From NCBI GenBank assembly GCA_020048985.1, contig JAIFLR010000016.1:19912-83911 (forward strand): a stretch of DNA of 64,000 nt. Direction: 5' to 3'. This DNA is from Halobacteriovorax sp. (lineage in GTDB: Bacteria > Bdellovibrionota > Bacteriovoracia > Bacteriovoracales > Bacteriovoracaceae). The notes below the pieces were generated by a model that was given only the letters and a program-made list of their open reading frames with translations, did no database searches and was not told the DNA's origin. Below are positions 19,801 through 29,131 of the stretch, piece by piece (the first letter of the stretch is position 1; each line of letters opens with the position of its first letter). A program made the position numbers and the translations under genes.

Positions 19801-22503
19801 ATTTAAAACAACCTGAAAAGGTAGATCTTGATTATCAAATGCTTCAAGACAGTTTCTGGTCACCTGTTTGAGAATGCCCTCAAAGCTATCGCTAAGCTTG
19901 ACATGACTTCTGAGCGCAACGGTATTTACGAAGTAACCAATTGTCTGAAGCAATTTTGAATTATTTCTAGCTCTAACGGGAGAACCAACAATAATGTCGT
20001 CAAGGTTACAATATCTTGAGAGTGTCACTTTGAAGGCCGTTAAAAGAACATTAAATAGCGAAGTCCCCTGTGCTTTAGCATATGCCCGTAAATTAATGGC
20101 TTGCTCGGAGCTTAGTTGAAAAGGAAAAGTTGCGCCTTCGTGGGACGCTGTTATCGGACGCTTAAAATCTGCAGGCAGTTCAAGAACAGGAAGTGGACCC
20201 TGAAGCTTCGCCTTCCAGAAATTTAATTGCGAATAAAATCGGCCTTCTTCAATTGAATGTTGAAGCCAGAGTGTGTAATCAGCATAGGTAACTTCAGGAT
20301 TCCTAGAAAACTGTGGTTCTGAATTATTTAAAAGTGCGGTATAAATAATATTAAGTTCTTCAAAGAAAATATCAAAGCTCCAACCATCCCAGACAGCGTG
20401 GTGAACCATGAAATAGAACACGAAATCTTTTTCGCCTAGCTTATAAAGCTTAGCGTTAAATAATGGAGCATCGTCCTTCTTGAAGTTTGAATTGGCCTCA
20501 TTGTTCAGCACTTTTAGAATTGTATCTTCAGTCGCCTGCACTAAATCTAATTTGATTATAAGCTGCGGAGAATTCTTAGCTAAAACTCTTTGAACCGGCA
20601 CTCCGTTTTCAACAACTATCGCTGTTCTTAAAGCAGCATGCCGTTGAACAAGATACTGGAGCGTTTTTTCTAAAACGACTCGATCAACTGCGAATTTCAT
20701 CCTGATACTAGAAGGTAAATTATGCATCACAGTTCCAGGATACATCTCTTCCAAATACCAGACTTGCATTTGATTATGACTTACAGGAAATATTGACCGA
20801 TCCACCTCTGATGGTGATATCTCCAATTCCTCTCTTACGTTTTGAGGACCTTCGGCAAGACAAGAAGTTAATTCAGTTAAAGTAGGATTTTCAAATATGT
20901 CGCGAATTGAAATATCTCTTTTAAATTCCTCTTGTACAAGGGAAGCGACCTCGACAGCCAATAATGAATGGCCTCCAAGAGTAAAGAAATTGTCAGTTGA
21001 TTTTATATTCTCAACTTCTAACACTTTCTCCCAGATTAACCTAAGTCGAGCTTCGACTTGAGGATCTTTAACAATTTTCTTTTGAACAACCTCAATACTG
21101 GAATTCACCGTCTGAGGAATATGAAGTCCAGGTATTTCAAATTGCCCAATTGAATTTTCCGGATTCTCAATAATGAGATCCAAAAGCTTGATATAAGAAT
21201 TAAACCAATTCTGGATTGTACTCTCTTTGAAGAGATTCTTATTAAACTGGCACTCCAGTACTAATTTGTTCTCGCAGCTAACAGCATTCACAAACATCTC
21301 AAAGTTCTCAAATGATCTTGGAATAGTTGTATAACTAGCTTCAAGTCCGTCAAACCTTAATCCCTGACCTGGGGCCTGCTGATCAATGTTAAAAACAATG
21401 TTTAACAAAGGAATTTCGGAAGGGTCTCTCTCAAGATTCAATTCCTTCAATAAGGTCCCGTATGAAAAATGCTGATGCTCAAACGAATCGAGCATTCTGG
21501 TACGTAGTTCTTTTAAAAAGAACTTGAAGCCTTGATTGCGATCAATTTGCGTACGAAGCGGCAATAAATTAACTAAGTGACCAATCAGATCACTTTTGCC
21601 AGACTCGGCTTGTGCAGCTGAAGCCATTCCAATGACTAACTCCTCAGCACCATTTAATCTCGAAATCAATACCTGAAAAGATGCCATCAAAATTGTGTAG
21701 AAACTGCAACCTTGAGAGGCCCCAAATTTTTTAAGCCTTTTGACGGTAAGTTCGGGGACCTCAATTTCACATCTTGCACTATTGTATGTTCTATAACTGG
21801 GTCGTGAAAAATCTAGAGGCATTTTTTGAGTGCGTGCAGGGGTCTTGAATTGACGAAGCCAATACTCTTTATGGGATGTGTCTGCACTGAGATTTAATTC
21901 ACCAACAGCGTAATCAGTAAATTGTGCTGCTGGCTCGAAAGAAAAAGAAACGTTCTTTTCCAAAGCCGAATAAATAGTACTTAACTCGCTTAATATGACA
22001 GCAAAGGACCACCCGTCACAGATTATGTGATGCCCAGTAATAATAAAAACATAATGATCTGCGGAGAATTTGACCAATGTGGCGAAAAAACAAGGACCAT
22101 TAAAAAGATCAATCTTCTCTGATACCTGAGCTTGCTTTAATTTTTCAAGGTCACTTTCCTTATTGGGACTAGCACTCAAGTCTAAAAATCTGACCGGCTG
22201 AGCTTTGTATTCTTTTATAAAAAAGAATTTTCCATCTAAGCTAAAAATAGACCTCAGAGCATCGTGACGCTTCAAAATCTCTTGAAAAGCGTTATTGAGC
22301 AATTGAGGTTCAATCGCTCCTTTCAGGTCCAGCGACAGAGACTCATTATAGCAAAGAGTTGCATCTTTATCCAAGGCCAGAGTGGCCCAAATCTCGCGCT
22401 GAGCTTCCGTCGTTGGGACAGCTAATGCAACAGAACCAGCACTAAACGGGTTATAATCAACCTTAGTCATGGCCGAAGTTCGGGTCTTAGGTATCAGCGA
22501 CAT
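16882..22503 (-). CDS. Nonribosomal peptide synthetase, C-T-C-A-T-TE
   Basis: NRPS of 1873 aa. Domains in order: condensation 1 (about 26-450, HHIICDG at 158-164), carrier 1 (Ser513 in LGGHSLL), condensation 2 (about 570-1000, HHAVWDG at 701-707), adenylation (about 1035-1515), carrier 2 (Ser1572 in IGGNSLL) and thioesterase (GGSMGG with Ser1714; Asp1741 and His1856 plausible). All signature residues are intact. My reading of the ten-residue adenylation code is DILQLGMVWK, close to glycine codes. The first module has no adenylation domain. I chose the ATG at 22503, which has GAGGGA upstream, over a TTG at 22515 that would overlap the upstream gene. The upstream synthase stops one base before. 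Confidence 0.93.
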   Translation of the reverse strand: MSLIPKTRTSAMTKVDYNPFSAGSVALAVPTTEAQREIWATLALDKDATLCYNESLSLDLKGAIEPQLLNNAFQEILKRHDALRSIFSLDGKFFFIKEYKAQPVRFLDLSASPNKESDLEKLKQAQVSEKIDLFNGPCFFATLVKFSADHYVFIITGHHIICDGWSFAVILSELSTIYSALEKNVSFSFEPAAQFTDYAVGELNLSADTSHKEYWLRQFKTPARTQKMPLDFSRPSYRTYNSARCEIEVPELTVKRLKKFGASQGCSFYTILMASFQVLISRLNGAEELVIGMASAAQAESGKSDLIGHLVNLLPLRTQIDRNQGFKFFLKELRTRMLDSFEHQHFSYGTLLKELNLERDPSEIPLLNIVFNIDQQAPGQGLRFDGLEASYTTIPRSFENFEMFVNAVSCENKLVLECQFNKNLFKESTIQNWFNSYIKLLDLIIENPENSIGQFEIPGLHIPQTVNSSIEVVQKKIVKDPQVEARLRLIWEKVLEVENIKSTDNFFTLGGHSLLAVEVASLVQEEFKRDISIRDIFENPTLTELTSCLAEGPQNVREELEISPSEVDRSIFPVSHNQMQVWYLEEMYPGTVMHNLPSSIRMKFAVDRVVLEKTLQYLVQRHAALRTAIVVENGVPVQRVLAKNSPQLIIKLDLVQATEDTILKVLNNEANSNFKKDDAPLFNAKLYKLGEKDFVFYFMVHHAVWDGWSFDIFFEELNIIYTALLNNSEPQFSRNPEVTYADYTLWLQHSIEEGRFYSQLNFWKAKLQGPLPVLELPADFKRPITASHEGATFPFQLSSEQAINLRAYAKAQGTSLFNVLLTAFKVTLSRYCNLDDIIVGSPVRARNNSKLLQTIGYFVNTVALRSHVKLSDSFEGILKQVTRNCLEAFDNQDLPFQVVLNNVDYARDAGRTAIFQTFFSYQDVNNREAIINGFPYTQINIDKASTHTDLDLWVKANDKKIEGAFEYRKDLFKEVTIERLYDCFMNLLTNLTANINVPLIRQSVLPPSQSQLLLKNWNNTHVSTNSLIPFHKMFELMAEKFPLHLAVESSNKSINYKDLDTLSNRVANSLITRGIKPGDLVGVSLSRDINMMIALLGILKSGAGYVPLDPAFPQDRLDYMIESSVPKILITEPTLAPRFSRFGNSTLIDDLIGDPHVSASNPQISSNLSDTMYVIYTSGSTGKPKGVQVSHGALANFVVSMAKAPGLKTDDKLLAVTTLSFDIATLELYLPLSQGAALFLASSFDVIDGRALKNIIEKHNINVMQATPSTWRLLLAAGWSGGSRFKVLCGGEAFPIDLAQKLISLCGSVWNMYGPTETTVWSTCKKLASTDLNVTIGRPIDNTFTYVLDEGLNLAPIGAPGELFIGGLGLAEGYFKRPDLTAERFILNPFVPGQKMYATGDFARFTCDGEIECLGRQDGQVKVRGYRIELGEIEAVISKVSAIKENAVITKETRPGDVRIIAFLVLNNQKPLDEKTLRESLGELLPKYMIPSHFVVLENLPKTLNGKIDKKSLGTKFVETKEQSSTTVASPVPATLPIESQIYEDLRLVWIEVLSLPNIGPKDNFFNIGGNSLLAVQLFSKIAAKYKISLPLSLLLEAADFQAFVEAVKLKLAGPQQSIAGSALMPNAYLSLVSLKASGSKNPIFCFHGVGGNVLNYMSLVPAVGENRPLIGLQSRGMDGIHPMANSIEEMARSYILEMKAVQSQGPYYLSGGSMGGMIALEVAQQLLKMGDKVEKLVMFDTFGPNVNIKVYDKSERSYWQNLKTSFFYRRKMLFNKIRSALFNLIGAQLPLEIRLFNVEMSNYRALWKYKAQVYDGDLHLIRGKLKPSGWYSDPKMGWSNTIAGKISTYEIEGTHGDFIESPQLVKVLSKLV

Positions 22504-22504
22504 T

Positions 22505-25500
22505 TTATCCCTCAATCAGAAAGTATTCACCAGGATTAGCGGGATTTTCCAGATACCAAGCAGGATTGCCCTTCTCATCACGCCCTAACTTAGCACCTGC
22601 AACTGGTGCATTCTTCTGATCAAAAACACCGGGAATATTAACTTTAACCGCAATTGATCCAGGTATTAAACCCATTGACTGCATAGTTGCGACTGCGTTT
22701 TTAATCGCTTGAAGAACTATTTCTAGTTCTTTATCAGTATGGGCAAGGTTAACAAACCATGGAAATCCGTCATAGACATGCACGCCATTATAGCGAAGGA
22801 TCGCAAAGAGAAGCTCCCCACCGGCGACATCTGACATCCATTTAGGCTTCATGAGAGAACCAAAATTATGCATTTCAAATGGAACATTAGCGTCTTTACA
22901 GAATTTATTAATATCCTCGGCAAACTTGGTTGCTTTCTGATTCAAGTCAGCAAGCATTTTTACTCCACCATCTCTAATGATTTCCAAAGCACCTTTAGCT
23001 GCTGCGAGTGCAAGAGGGTGACGGACAAAAGTCCCCGCAAAATAAGTCACTCCGACTGTTGGAGTTGAATCATCCCCAAACTGCCAGTGACCACCATCAA
23101 GGGCATCCATGTATTCGGATTTTCCTGAGATCACACCAATCGACATACCACCACCAACAATTTTCCCATAAGTACATAGGTCAGCGCGAATACCAAAATA
23201 TCCTTGGGCCCCAGCGGGGTGGACTCTAAATCCAGTAATCACTTCATCAAAAATCAAACAAGTCTGTGATGCTTCTGTAATTTTTCGAACCTCTTTCAAG
23301 AATTCAACGGGGTGAAAATTACAACGGCGACTCTGAACCGGCTCTACTAAAACACCGGCTATCTCTCCTGCCATTTCTCTGATAATGCGAAGGGACTCAT
23401 CTGTTCCATAATCAAGAACGATCATATTCGAAACAGCAGTTCCATTGATTCCAGGCGCAGCAGGGTATGATTTTTCGCGATTCGCACGGATAATCACTTC
23501 GTCATTAATTCCGTGATATGAGCCTGTGAAACAGATTATTTTCTCTCTACCAGTTACAGTTCTGGCCAGTCTCATGGCGCCCAGTACTGCTTCCGAACCC
23601 GTATTACAAAAAGCTGCCCGGTCATTCCCAGTAAGGTCACAAATTAATTTGCTAACTTCTCCAACAAGCGGATGCTGTGGACCGATTTCAATACCCTCTT
23701 CAATTTGACTAAGGACTAGTTTCTTTATTCTCTCGTTACCATTACCAAAGAAGTTAGAACCAAATCCACAAGTCATATCGATATATTTGTTACCGTCCAA
23801 GTCCCAAAGAGTTTGAAGGTGTGATTTATTAACCACGACTGGATAAATAATCTCTTTATTTTCTGGCTTAAAACCACTCACAACACGCGGGTCTGCGTGG
23901 GTTTTACGATGATCCTCAGTGAATTTTTTAGACGCCTTGGTTTTAGCGCTATATTGAACAAAAAACTCTTGAATCTTCTTGTTTTGTGCTTCAGTCAGCT
24001 TTGCCGTTTTTTCAACCAGAATCTTAGGTGCAGCACCAAACGAGTCCTTAGCTGTTTTAATATCAGCACCACGAACTGATTTCTTACTCTCTTGTTTAAG
24101 CTCTTCTTTTGGCAAATCTTTCACTGGCAATTGAGCTGGTGATGAAATCGCCGCTTGCGTTGGTATCAAAGGCTGCATGGCAACTGGTTTCGCATTTCTC
24201 AAAAGAAGAATTTGCTGATTCATCAGTTCAATTTGGCGTTGAATAATTTGCTCTACACCAGACGCAGAGGCATTTATTGGCGCTGCCTGATACTGAACTT
24301 CAGGTTGGGCATATGTCGCTTCCATAACAGGTGTGATGGACTTCTGCTGGATCTGAACTTGCTCAACTGGTGCAGCATGAGCAACGGGAGTTGATTCTAC
24401 CCGGATGTTCATAGCAGGGGCCGACTCCTCCGGCATACTCAAAGACACTTTATCAATAAAAGCATCAGCAAGTGCATTGATAGTTGAATACTCTTCAAGC
24501 AGCTGCCTGAACGTAACTTGAATTTTGAGCTCTTTTTTAAGTTGCAGTGCAATCTGGGTTAAAAATAATGAATCCATGCCCATCTCAAGGAAGCTCATGT
24601 CATTGCCGTAATCCCCAACATCTATTCCCGATGATGTTTCAAAGATTTCAACTAAGACTTTACTTAGTTTTTCTTTCTTAGCGTTTTTCATTGGTTTCTC
24701 CGTCTGACTATTTAATATTGTAACTAAACTTTTTGAATATTTTGAATCAAGCCACACTCTGTTTTTTTCAAAGACGTAAACAGGCGCCTGAGTTCGTCTT
24801 TGCTCATGATTTCTGAAAAGTAGCCTTGAATCTTTAATCTTGTGTCCATTGAGCCACAGTTCTCCCACAGCACGTAAAACATTAAAGGTTTCGTTTTCTT
24901 TTGAATCCCCGAAGACATTTATTGCTCTTAAATCTTTAATCCCATCATGCAAGGCTTGCTTGCGAGATAGATTAACGAGAGTGTTTTTAGGCCCCACTTC
25001 TAATAATAAACATTTCTCCTGTTTAAGTAGAAGATTGATCGCGGGGGAAAAGGAGACTGTATTAACGATGTGTTCGGCCCAATAAGACGATGTCATAAGT
25101 TCTGCATCATCTCTCTTTAGCGACACAGTCGATAAAATGGAAAACTTCGGAGGATTCATCTGGATGTTATCCAGGAAAGCTTTGAACTCGGCTACCACGG
25201 GAACCATCATTCGGGAGTGAAAGGCGTGAGATGTCTTAAGTAAAACAGATCCAACACCTTTCTCATTTAGAAAATCTTGAAACTTCGCTATTTCAGCTTC
25301 TTCTCCTGCCACAACAACTGAAACGGGTCCATTAACGGCAGCAATGTCTAAGTTGAAACCTGAAATGTGCTTCCGAATATCTTCATGCGAAGAAGCCACT
25401 GACAACATCATTCCTTGTGGCAAATGAGTCATTATCTCAGCTCTTTTAGCAATGACCTTTAATCCATCTTCAAGAGAAAAGACTCCAGCAATTGTTGCAG

Positions 25501-28500
25501 CTGCGTACTCCCCAATACTGTGACCAATCAAGCCATTGGGTTGATAGCCCATTTCCATCAATGTTTTTGCTAAAGCATATTCAATAACAAAAATCGCCGG
25601 CTGAGTGTAAAACGTATTATTTAACTTCTCTTTATTGGTCTCATCAAAAACAATGTCTTTAATACTATAACCAGCAATGTTCTCAAGAATCTCTGAACAT
25701 CTATCGAATTCTGCCTTGAAAATCATAGAGGAGTCATAGAGACCTTTGCCCATGCAAATATACTGGCTGCCCTGGCCTGGAAAAATCATGTACAGAGTTG
25801 CTTTGCCTTTAATCTGGTGGCCACCAGAATTAGCAGGAGAAATCTTATTAAGATCCTCTTTTTTGTTCAGAACCAAAACTCTGCGATGAGAAAACTCTTT
25901 TCGACCAACTTCTAGCGTGAATGCTATTTTGCGCCATTCAGCTGCATCTTTATTGGCAAGCATACTTACTAGATTTTGTTGAAGCTCTTTGACCTGTTCT
26001 TCACTTCTAGCTGATAACTTAAATAAAGTAGGCTCGTCTTTGCCGAGGATGACTGTTTCCGGAGCAATATATTGTTCAATAACAACATGAGCATTAGTTC
26101 CACCAACACCAAAGGAGGAAACACCGGCGCGTCTAGGCAAATCGCTCTCGCTTAACATCGTTGTATCAGAAGAAACAATGAAGGGAGAATCAGATAAATT
26201 TAATAGTTTGTTAGGTTTAACGAAATTAACTGTCCCAGGAATAATACCTTTATTAACAACTAATAAAGCCTTGATGAGCCCAGTCACTCCGGCAGCCGCG
26301 GTAAGGTGGCCGAGATTGGATTTTACCGAACTCAAGTAACAAAAGTTTTTGTCTTTAGTTGAAACTTCAAAAGCTTGCTTAAGGGCCTCAACTTCAATGG
26401 GGTCTCCCACTGGAGTAGCTGTTCCATGGGCTTCAATATATGAGATAGTTCTAGGATCTATATGGGCATCAAGGTGGGCCTTTCTGATAGCATCTGCTTG
26501 CCCTTTTGTGCTTGGGGCAGTGAAGCTCATTTTATTAGCGCCATCATTATTAATTCCAACGCCTTTAATGATTCCGAGAATATTATCTCCGGCCTTAACT
26601 GCATCTTCTAATCGCTTAAGGACAACGATCCCGGCACCCTCAGTAAAAACAGTTCCGGTCGCACTTTCATCAAAGGGTTTACAGAGCCCATCTTGGGATA
26701 ATATCCCACCTTCTTGAAAGATATGCCCTGATTTAGGGGCGCCAGAAATAGAGATTCCTCCGGCCAAGGCCATACTACAGTGGCGTAAACGTAGGCTTTT
26801 AACGGCTTCAATGATGGCAACTAGCGAAGTTGAACATCCAGTGTGGAGACTAATAGCAGGACCTGTGAAATTTAATTTGTAGGCAACTCTTGTCGCAATG
26901 TAATCTTTTTCAAGCCCAAGCATCACGTTGAATTCACCGGCCTGCATAACCTTATCTGGGTTTTGATCAACTAGACGTCCGTACTTACTGTTCCCCATCC
27001 CTGCAAAAACACCTATAGTTTCTTTTACTTTTTCAGCATGGTACCCAGCAGACTCAAGGGCCTCTACGGCAATTTCAAGAAACTTGCGCTGCTGAGGATC
27101 CATGAGTTCAGCTTCTCTGGGAGTCATACCAAAGAATTTATAATCAAATGATTCCTGGCCTGGATATGATCCATGAGCTTTTATGAAACTTGGATCGTTA
27201 TAAATTTCTGCAGGTATCGATGGATCAATTTCTGAAAGTTCAAACTTTTCGATGGAATTTTTGCCAGCTAATAGATTTATCCAAAGCTCTTCAACACTAT
27301 TGGCACCAGGAAACCTCCCAGAGAGTCCAATCACTGCAATATCGCCACTAATAGAAGTCTGCACATCTAGATCGCTATAAACGTCGAGTCCATCCTCTCC
27401 ATTAATAACGCTGGATAATTTTGAGATTGTTGGATTCTGAAAGAAATCGACAACACTGATTTCCTTTTCAAGTTTCTGATTCATTTCTATTAAAATTCTA
27501 ATAGCCAGGAGTGAGTTGCCCCCGAGATCAAAAAAACTATCATTAACACCGACTTCGTCCAAAGCAAGGTGCTTCTTCCAGAGTTTTGAAATTGAAATCT
27601 CTACATCAGATTCTGGTGCCACGAACTCAGACATCAAGTCCGGTCTTTGACGGGACGGAACTGGAAGAGATTTATAATCGACTTTCCCAGACGGAGTCAG
27701 AGGAATCGCATCCATTTTAATGAAATGTGACGGAATCATGTATTCTGGAAGTTCATTGCGTAATTTCTGTCTTAGTACATTACTGTCAACAGAACCAGAG
27801 ATATAGGCACATATTGTTTTTTCATTTTCTATTTCAATTATTTTAATCGCACTCTGACTAACTCCGTCCTGCTTTTGCAGAACCAATTCAATTTCCCCTG
27901 TTTCGATTCGGTAACCTCGAATTTTTACTTGGCCATCTTTGCGACCTAAAAATTGGATAGTTCCATCCTCTGCTTCGATACCAATATCACCAGTTTTATA
28001 AATTCGACCGTATTTATCATTAATTAAGAATCTTTCATTGGTTAAATCTGGAGCATTCAAATACCCATTGGCCAAACAGATGCCGGCCAAATAGAGATCC
28101 CCCTCGGATCCCTTAATCACGATGTTCATTTCAGCGTCTAATAATAAAACTTGGGAATTTGCGATCGGTTTCCCGATCGGAGGTAATCCTGGCCAGGTTA
28201 AAGGGTCACCACTCAGAGTATGACTTGTGACAACGTGAGTTTCACTTGGACCATAATGGTTATAGAGAACAGCATCACTGAGCTTTTGAAAGAATTTTCG
28301 AATCGCTGGAGTAATTTTGAGTTGCTCCCCTGCAGTGGTCACTTCTTTCAGGCAAGCCGGAACAAGATTTATAGTTGCTGCTGTTTCTGCTAGCTGGTTT
28401 AAGGCAACATAAGGAAGAAAGATTCTGCCAATATTATTCTCTGCAATCGTTTTAAGTAACTTAACAGGATTGAGTCTGGTGTCCTCACTAATTAAAATCA

Positions 28501-29131
28501 GTTGGCCACCAGTCGTTAAAGTAGAAAAGATCTCTTGGAAATGAACGTCAAAACTAAGCGGTGTGAATTGAAGTGTGGAGAGACCTTGCTTAATTCTTGT
28601 TTGGTCATTTTGCCATTCAATTAAATTAACAAGAGCTTTGTGACCAAGGGATACACCTTTGGGGTTGCCGGTTGATCCACTGGTATAGATGACGTAACAG
28701 AGGTCTATCAGACTGGGATTGATGCTAATGGGAGAGCTAGAGATTGAACTTAAAACAAGATTCTCTAGCACTAACTTTCTTGCGTCACTGTTTTCGAACA
28801 ACGAAGAATACTCTTCGTGATTAAGGATCGTCTTAACTCCTGAATGGGCGACCATATATTTTAAACGCTCTACAGGATATTCAGGATCAAGGGGAAGATA
28901 AGCTGCTCCTGCTTTTAAAATAGCAAGAACTCCAGCAACCAATTCCGGAGAGCGTTTCAAGCAAATTCCAACTACGTCTCCTGGTTTTACTCCGGCAGAG
29001 ATAAGCTGATGTGCAAGCTTGTTGGATAACTGATCAAGCTCTAGGTAAGATAATTTTCTATCGCCCATCGAGATAGCGACGGCATTGGCATGTTTAAGGA
29101 CAGCTTGTTCAAATAAGTTATGAATGAACAT
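22505..29131 (-). CDS. Hybrid NRPS/PKS, A-T-KS-AT-ACP-aminotransferase
   Basis: Multidomain synthase of 2208 aa. Adenylation spans 1-490, with my code reading DVQFTAHVVK, close to proline codes. Carrier Ser540 follows. The ketosynthase is 596-1022 with Cys766, His902 and His942, in the HTGCSTS form typical of amino-acyl-accepting hybrid KSs. The acyltransferase is 1113-1410 with Ser1205 and HAFH at 1302-1305, indicating malonyl-CoA. The ACP has Ser1521, followed by a Pro/Gln-rich linker at 1565-1700. A class III PLP aminotransferase spans about 1725-2150, with Asp1962 and Lys1990 in TYGKIVGGG. No KR, DH or ER is present, so the aminotransferase should convert the beta-keto group to a beta-amine, as in iturin/mycosubtilin-type enzymes. 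The start overlaps the PPTase stop by 14 bp. Confidence 0.94.
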   Translation of the reverse strand: MFIHNLFEQAVLKHANAVAISMGDRKLSYLELDQLSNKLAHQLISAGVKPGDVVGICLKRSPELVAGVLAILKAGAAYLPLDPEYPVERLKYMVAHSGVKTILNHEEYSSLFENSDARKLVLENLVLSSISSSPISINPSLIDLCYVIYTSGSTGNPKGVSLGHKALVNLIEWQNDQTRIKQGLSTLQFTPLSFDVHFQEIFSTLTTGGQLILISEDTRLNPVKLLKTIAENNIGRIFLPYVALNQLAETAATINLVPACLKEVTTAGEQLKITPAIRKFFQKLSDAVLYNHYGPSETHVVTSHTLSGDPLTWPGLPPIGKPIANSQVLLLDAEMNIVIKGSEGDLYLAGICLANGYLNAPDLTNERFLINDKYGRIYKTGDIGIEAEDGTIQFLGRKDGQVKIRGYRIETGEIELVLQKQDGVSQSAIKIIEIENEKTICAYISGSVDSNVLRQKLRNELPEYMIPSHFIKMDAIPLTPSGKVDYKSLPVPSRQRPDLMSEFVAPESDVEISISKLWKKHLALDEVGVNDSFFDLGGNSLLAIRILIEMNQKLEKEISVVDFFQNPTISKLSSVINGEDGLDVYSDLDVQTSISGDIAVIGLSGRFPGANSVEELWINLLAGKNSIEKFELSEIDPSIPAEIYNDPSFIKAHGSYPGQESFDYKFFGMTPREAELMDPQQRKFLEIAVEALESAGYHAEKVKETIGVFAGMGNSKYGRLVDQNPDKVMQAGEFNVMLGLEKDYIATRVAYKLNFTGPAISLHTGCSTSLVAIIEAVKSLRLRHCSMALAGGISISGAPKSGHIFQEGGILSQDGLCKPFDESATGTVFTEGAGIVVLKRLEDAVKAGDNILGIIKGVGINNDGANKMSFTAPSTKGQADAIRKAHLDAHIDPRTISYIEAHGTATPVGDPIEVEALKQAFEVSTKDKNFCYLSSVKSNLGHLTAAAGVTGLIKALLVVNKGIIPGTVNFVKPNKLLNLSDSPFIVSSDTTMLSESDLPRRAGVSSFGVGGTNAHVVIEQYIAPETVILGKDEPTLFKLSARSEEQVKELQQNLVSMLANKDAAEWRKIAFTLEVGRKEFSHRRVLVLNKKEDLNKISPANSGGHQIKGKATLYMIFPGQGSQYICMGKGLYDSSMIFKAEFDRCSEILENIAGYSIKDIVFDETNKEKLNNTFYTQPAIFVIEYALAKTLMEMGYQPNGLIGHSIGEYAAATIAGVFSLEDGLKVIAKRAEIMTHLPQGMMLSVASSHEDIRKHISGFNLDIAAVNGPVSVVVAGEEAEIAKFQDFLNEKGVGSVLLKTSHAFHSRMMVPVVAEFKAFLDNIQMNPPKFSILSTVSLKRDDAELMTSSYWAEHIVNTVSFSPAINLLLKQEKCLLLEVGPKNTLVNLSRKQALHDGIKDLRAINVFGDSKENETFNVLRAVGELWLNGHKIKDSRLLFRNHEQRRTQAPVYVFEKNRVWLDSKYSKSLVTILNSQTEKPMKNAKKEKLSKVLVEIFETSSGIDVGDYGNDMSFLEMGMDSLFLTQIALQLKKELKIQVTFRQLLEEYSTINALADAFIDKVSLSMPEESAPAMNIRVESTPVAHAAPVEQVQIQQKSITPVMEATYAQPEVQYQAAPINASASGVEQIIQRQIELMNQQILLLRNAKPVAMQPLIPTQAAISSPAQLPVKDLPKEELKQESKKSVRGADIKTAKDSFGAAPKILVEKTAKLTEAQNKKIQEFFVQYSAKTKASKKFTEDHRKTHADPRVVSGFKPENKEIIYPVVVNKSHLQTLWDLDGNKYIDMTCGFGSNFFGNGNERIKKLVLSQIEEGIEIGPQHPLVGEVSKLICDLTGNDRAAFCNTGSEAVLGAMRLARTVTGREKIICFTGSYHGINDEVIIRANREKSYPAAPGINGTAVSNMIVLDYGTDESLRIIREMAGEIAGVLVEPVQSRRCNFHPVEFLKEVRKITEASQTCLIFDEVITGFRVHPAGAQGYFGIRADLCTYGKIVGGGMSIGVISGKSEYMDALDGGHWQFGDDSTPTVGVTYFAGTFVRHPLALAAAKGALEIIRDGGVKMLADLNQKATKFAEDINKFCKDANVPFEMHNFGSLMKPKWMSDVAGGELLFAILRYNGVHVYDGFPWFVNLAHTDKELEIVLQAIKNAVATMQSMGLIPGSIAVKVNIPGVFDQKNAPVAGAKLGRDEKGNPAWYLENPANPGEYFLIEG

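Noticed and set aside
22504..22515. TTG start four codons upstream for the NRPS
   Set aside because: The ATG at 22503 has GAGGGA at good distance and sits one base after the upstream stop; the TTG has no ribosome site.
26800..26850. Possible inactive ketosynthase because the site reads HTGCSTS
   Set aside because: The nucleophile Cys766 and both catalytic His residues are present, and TxCSTS is normal for hybrid KS domains.
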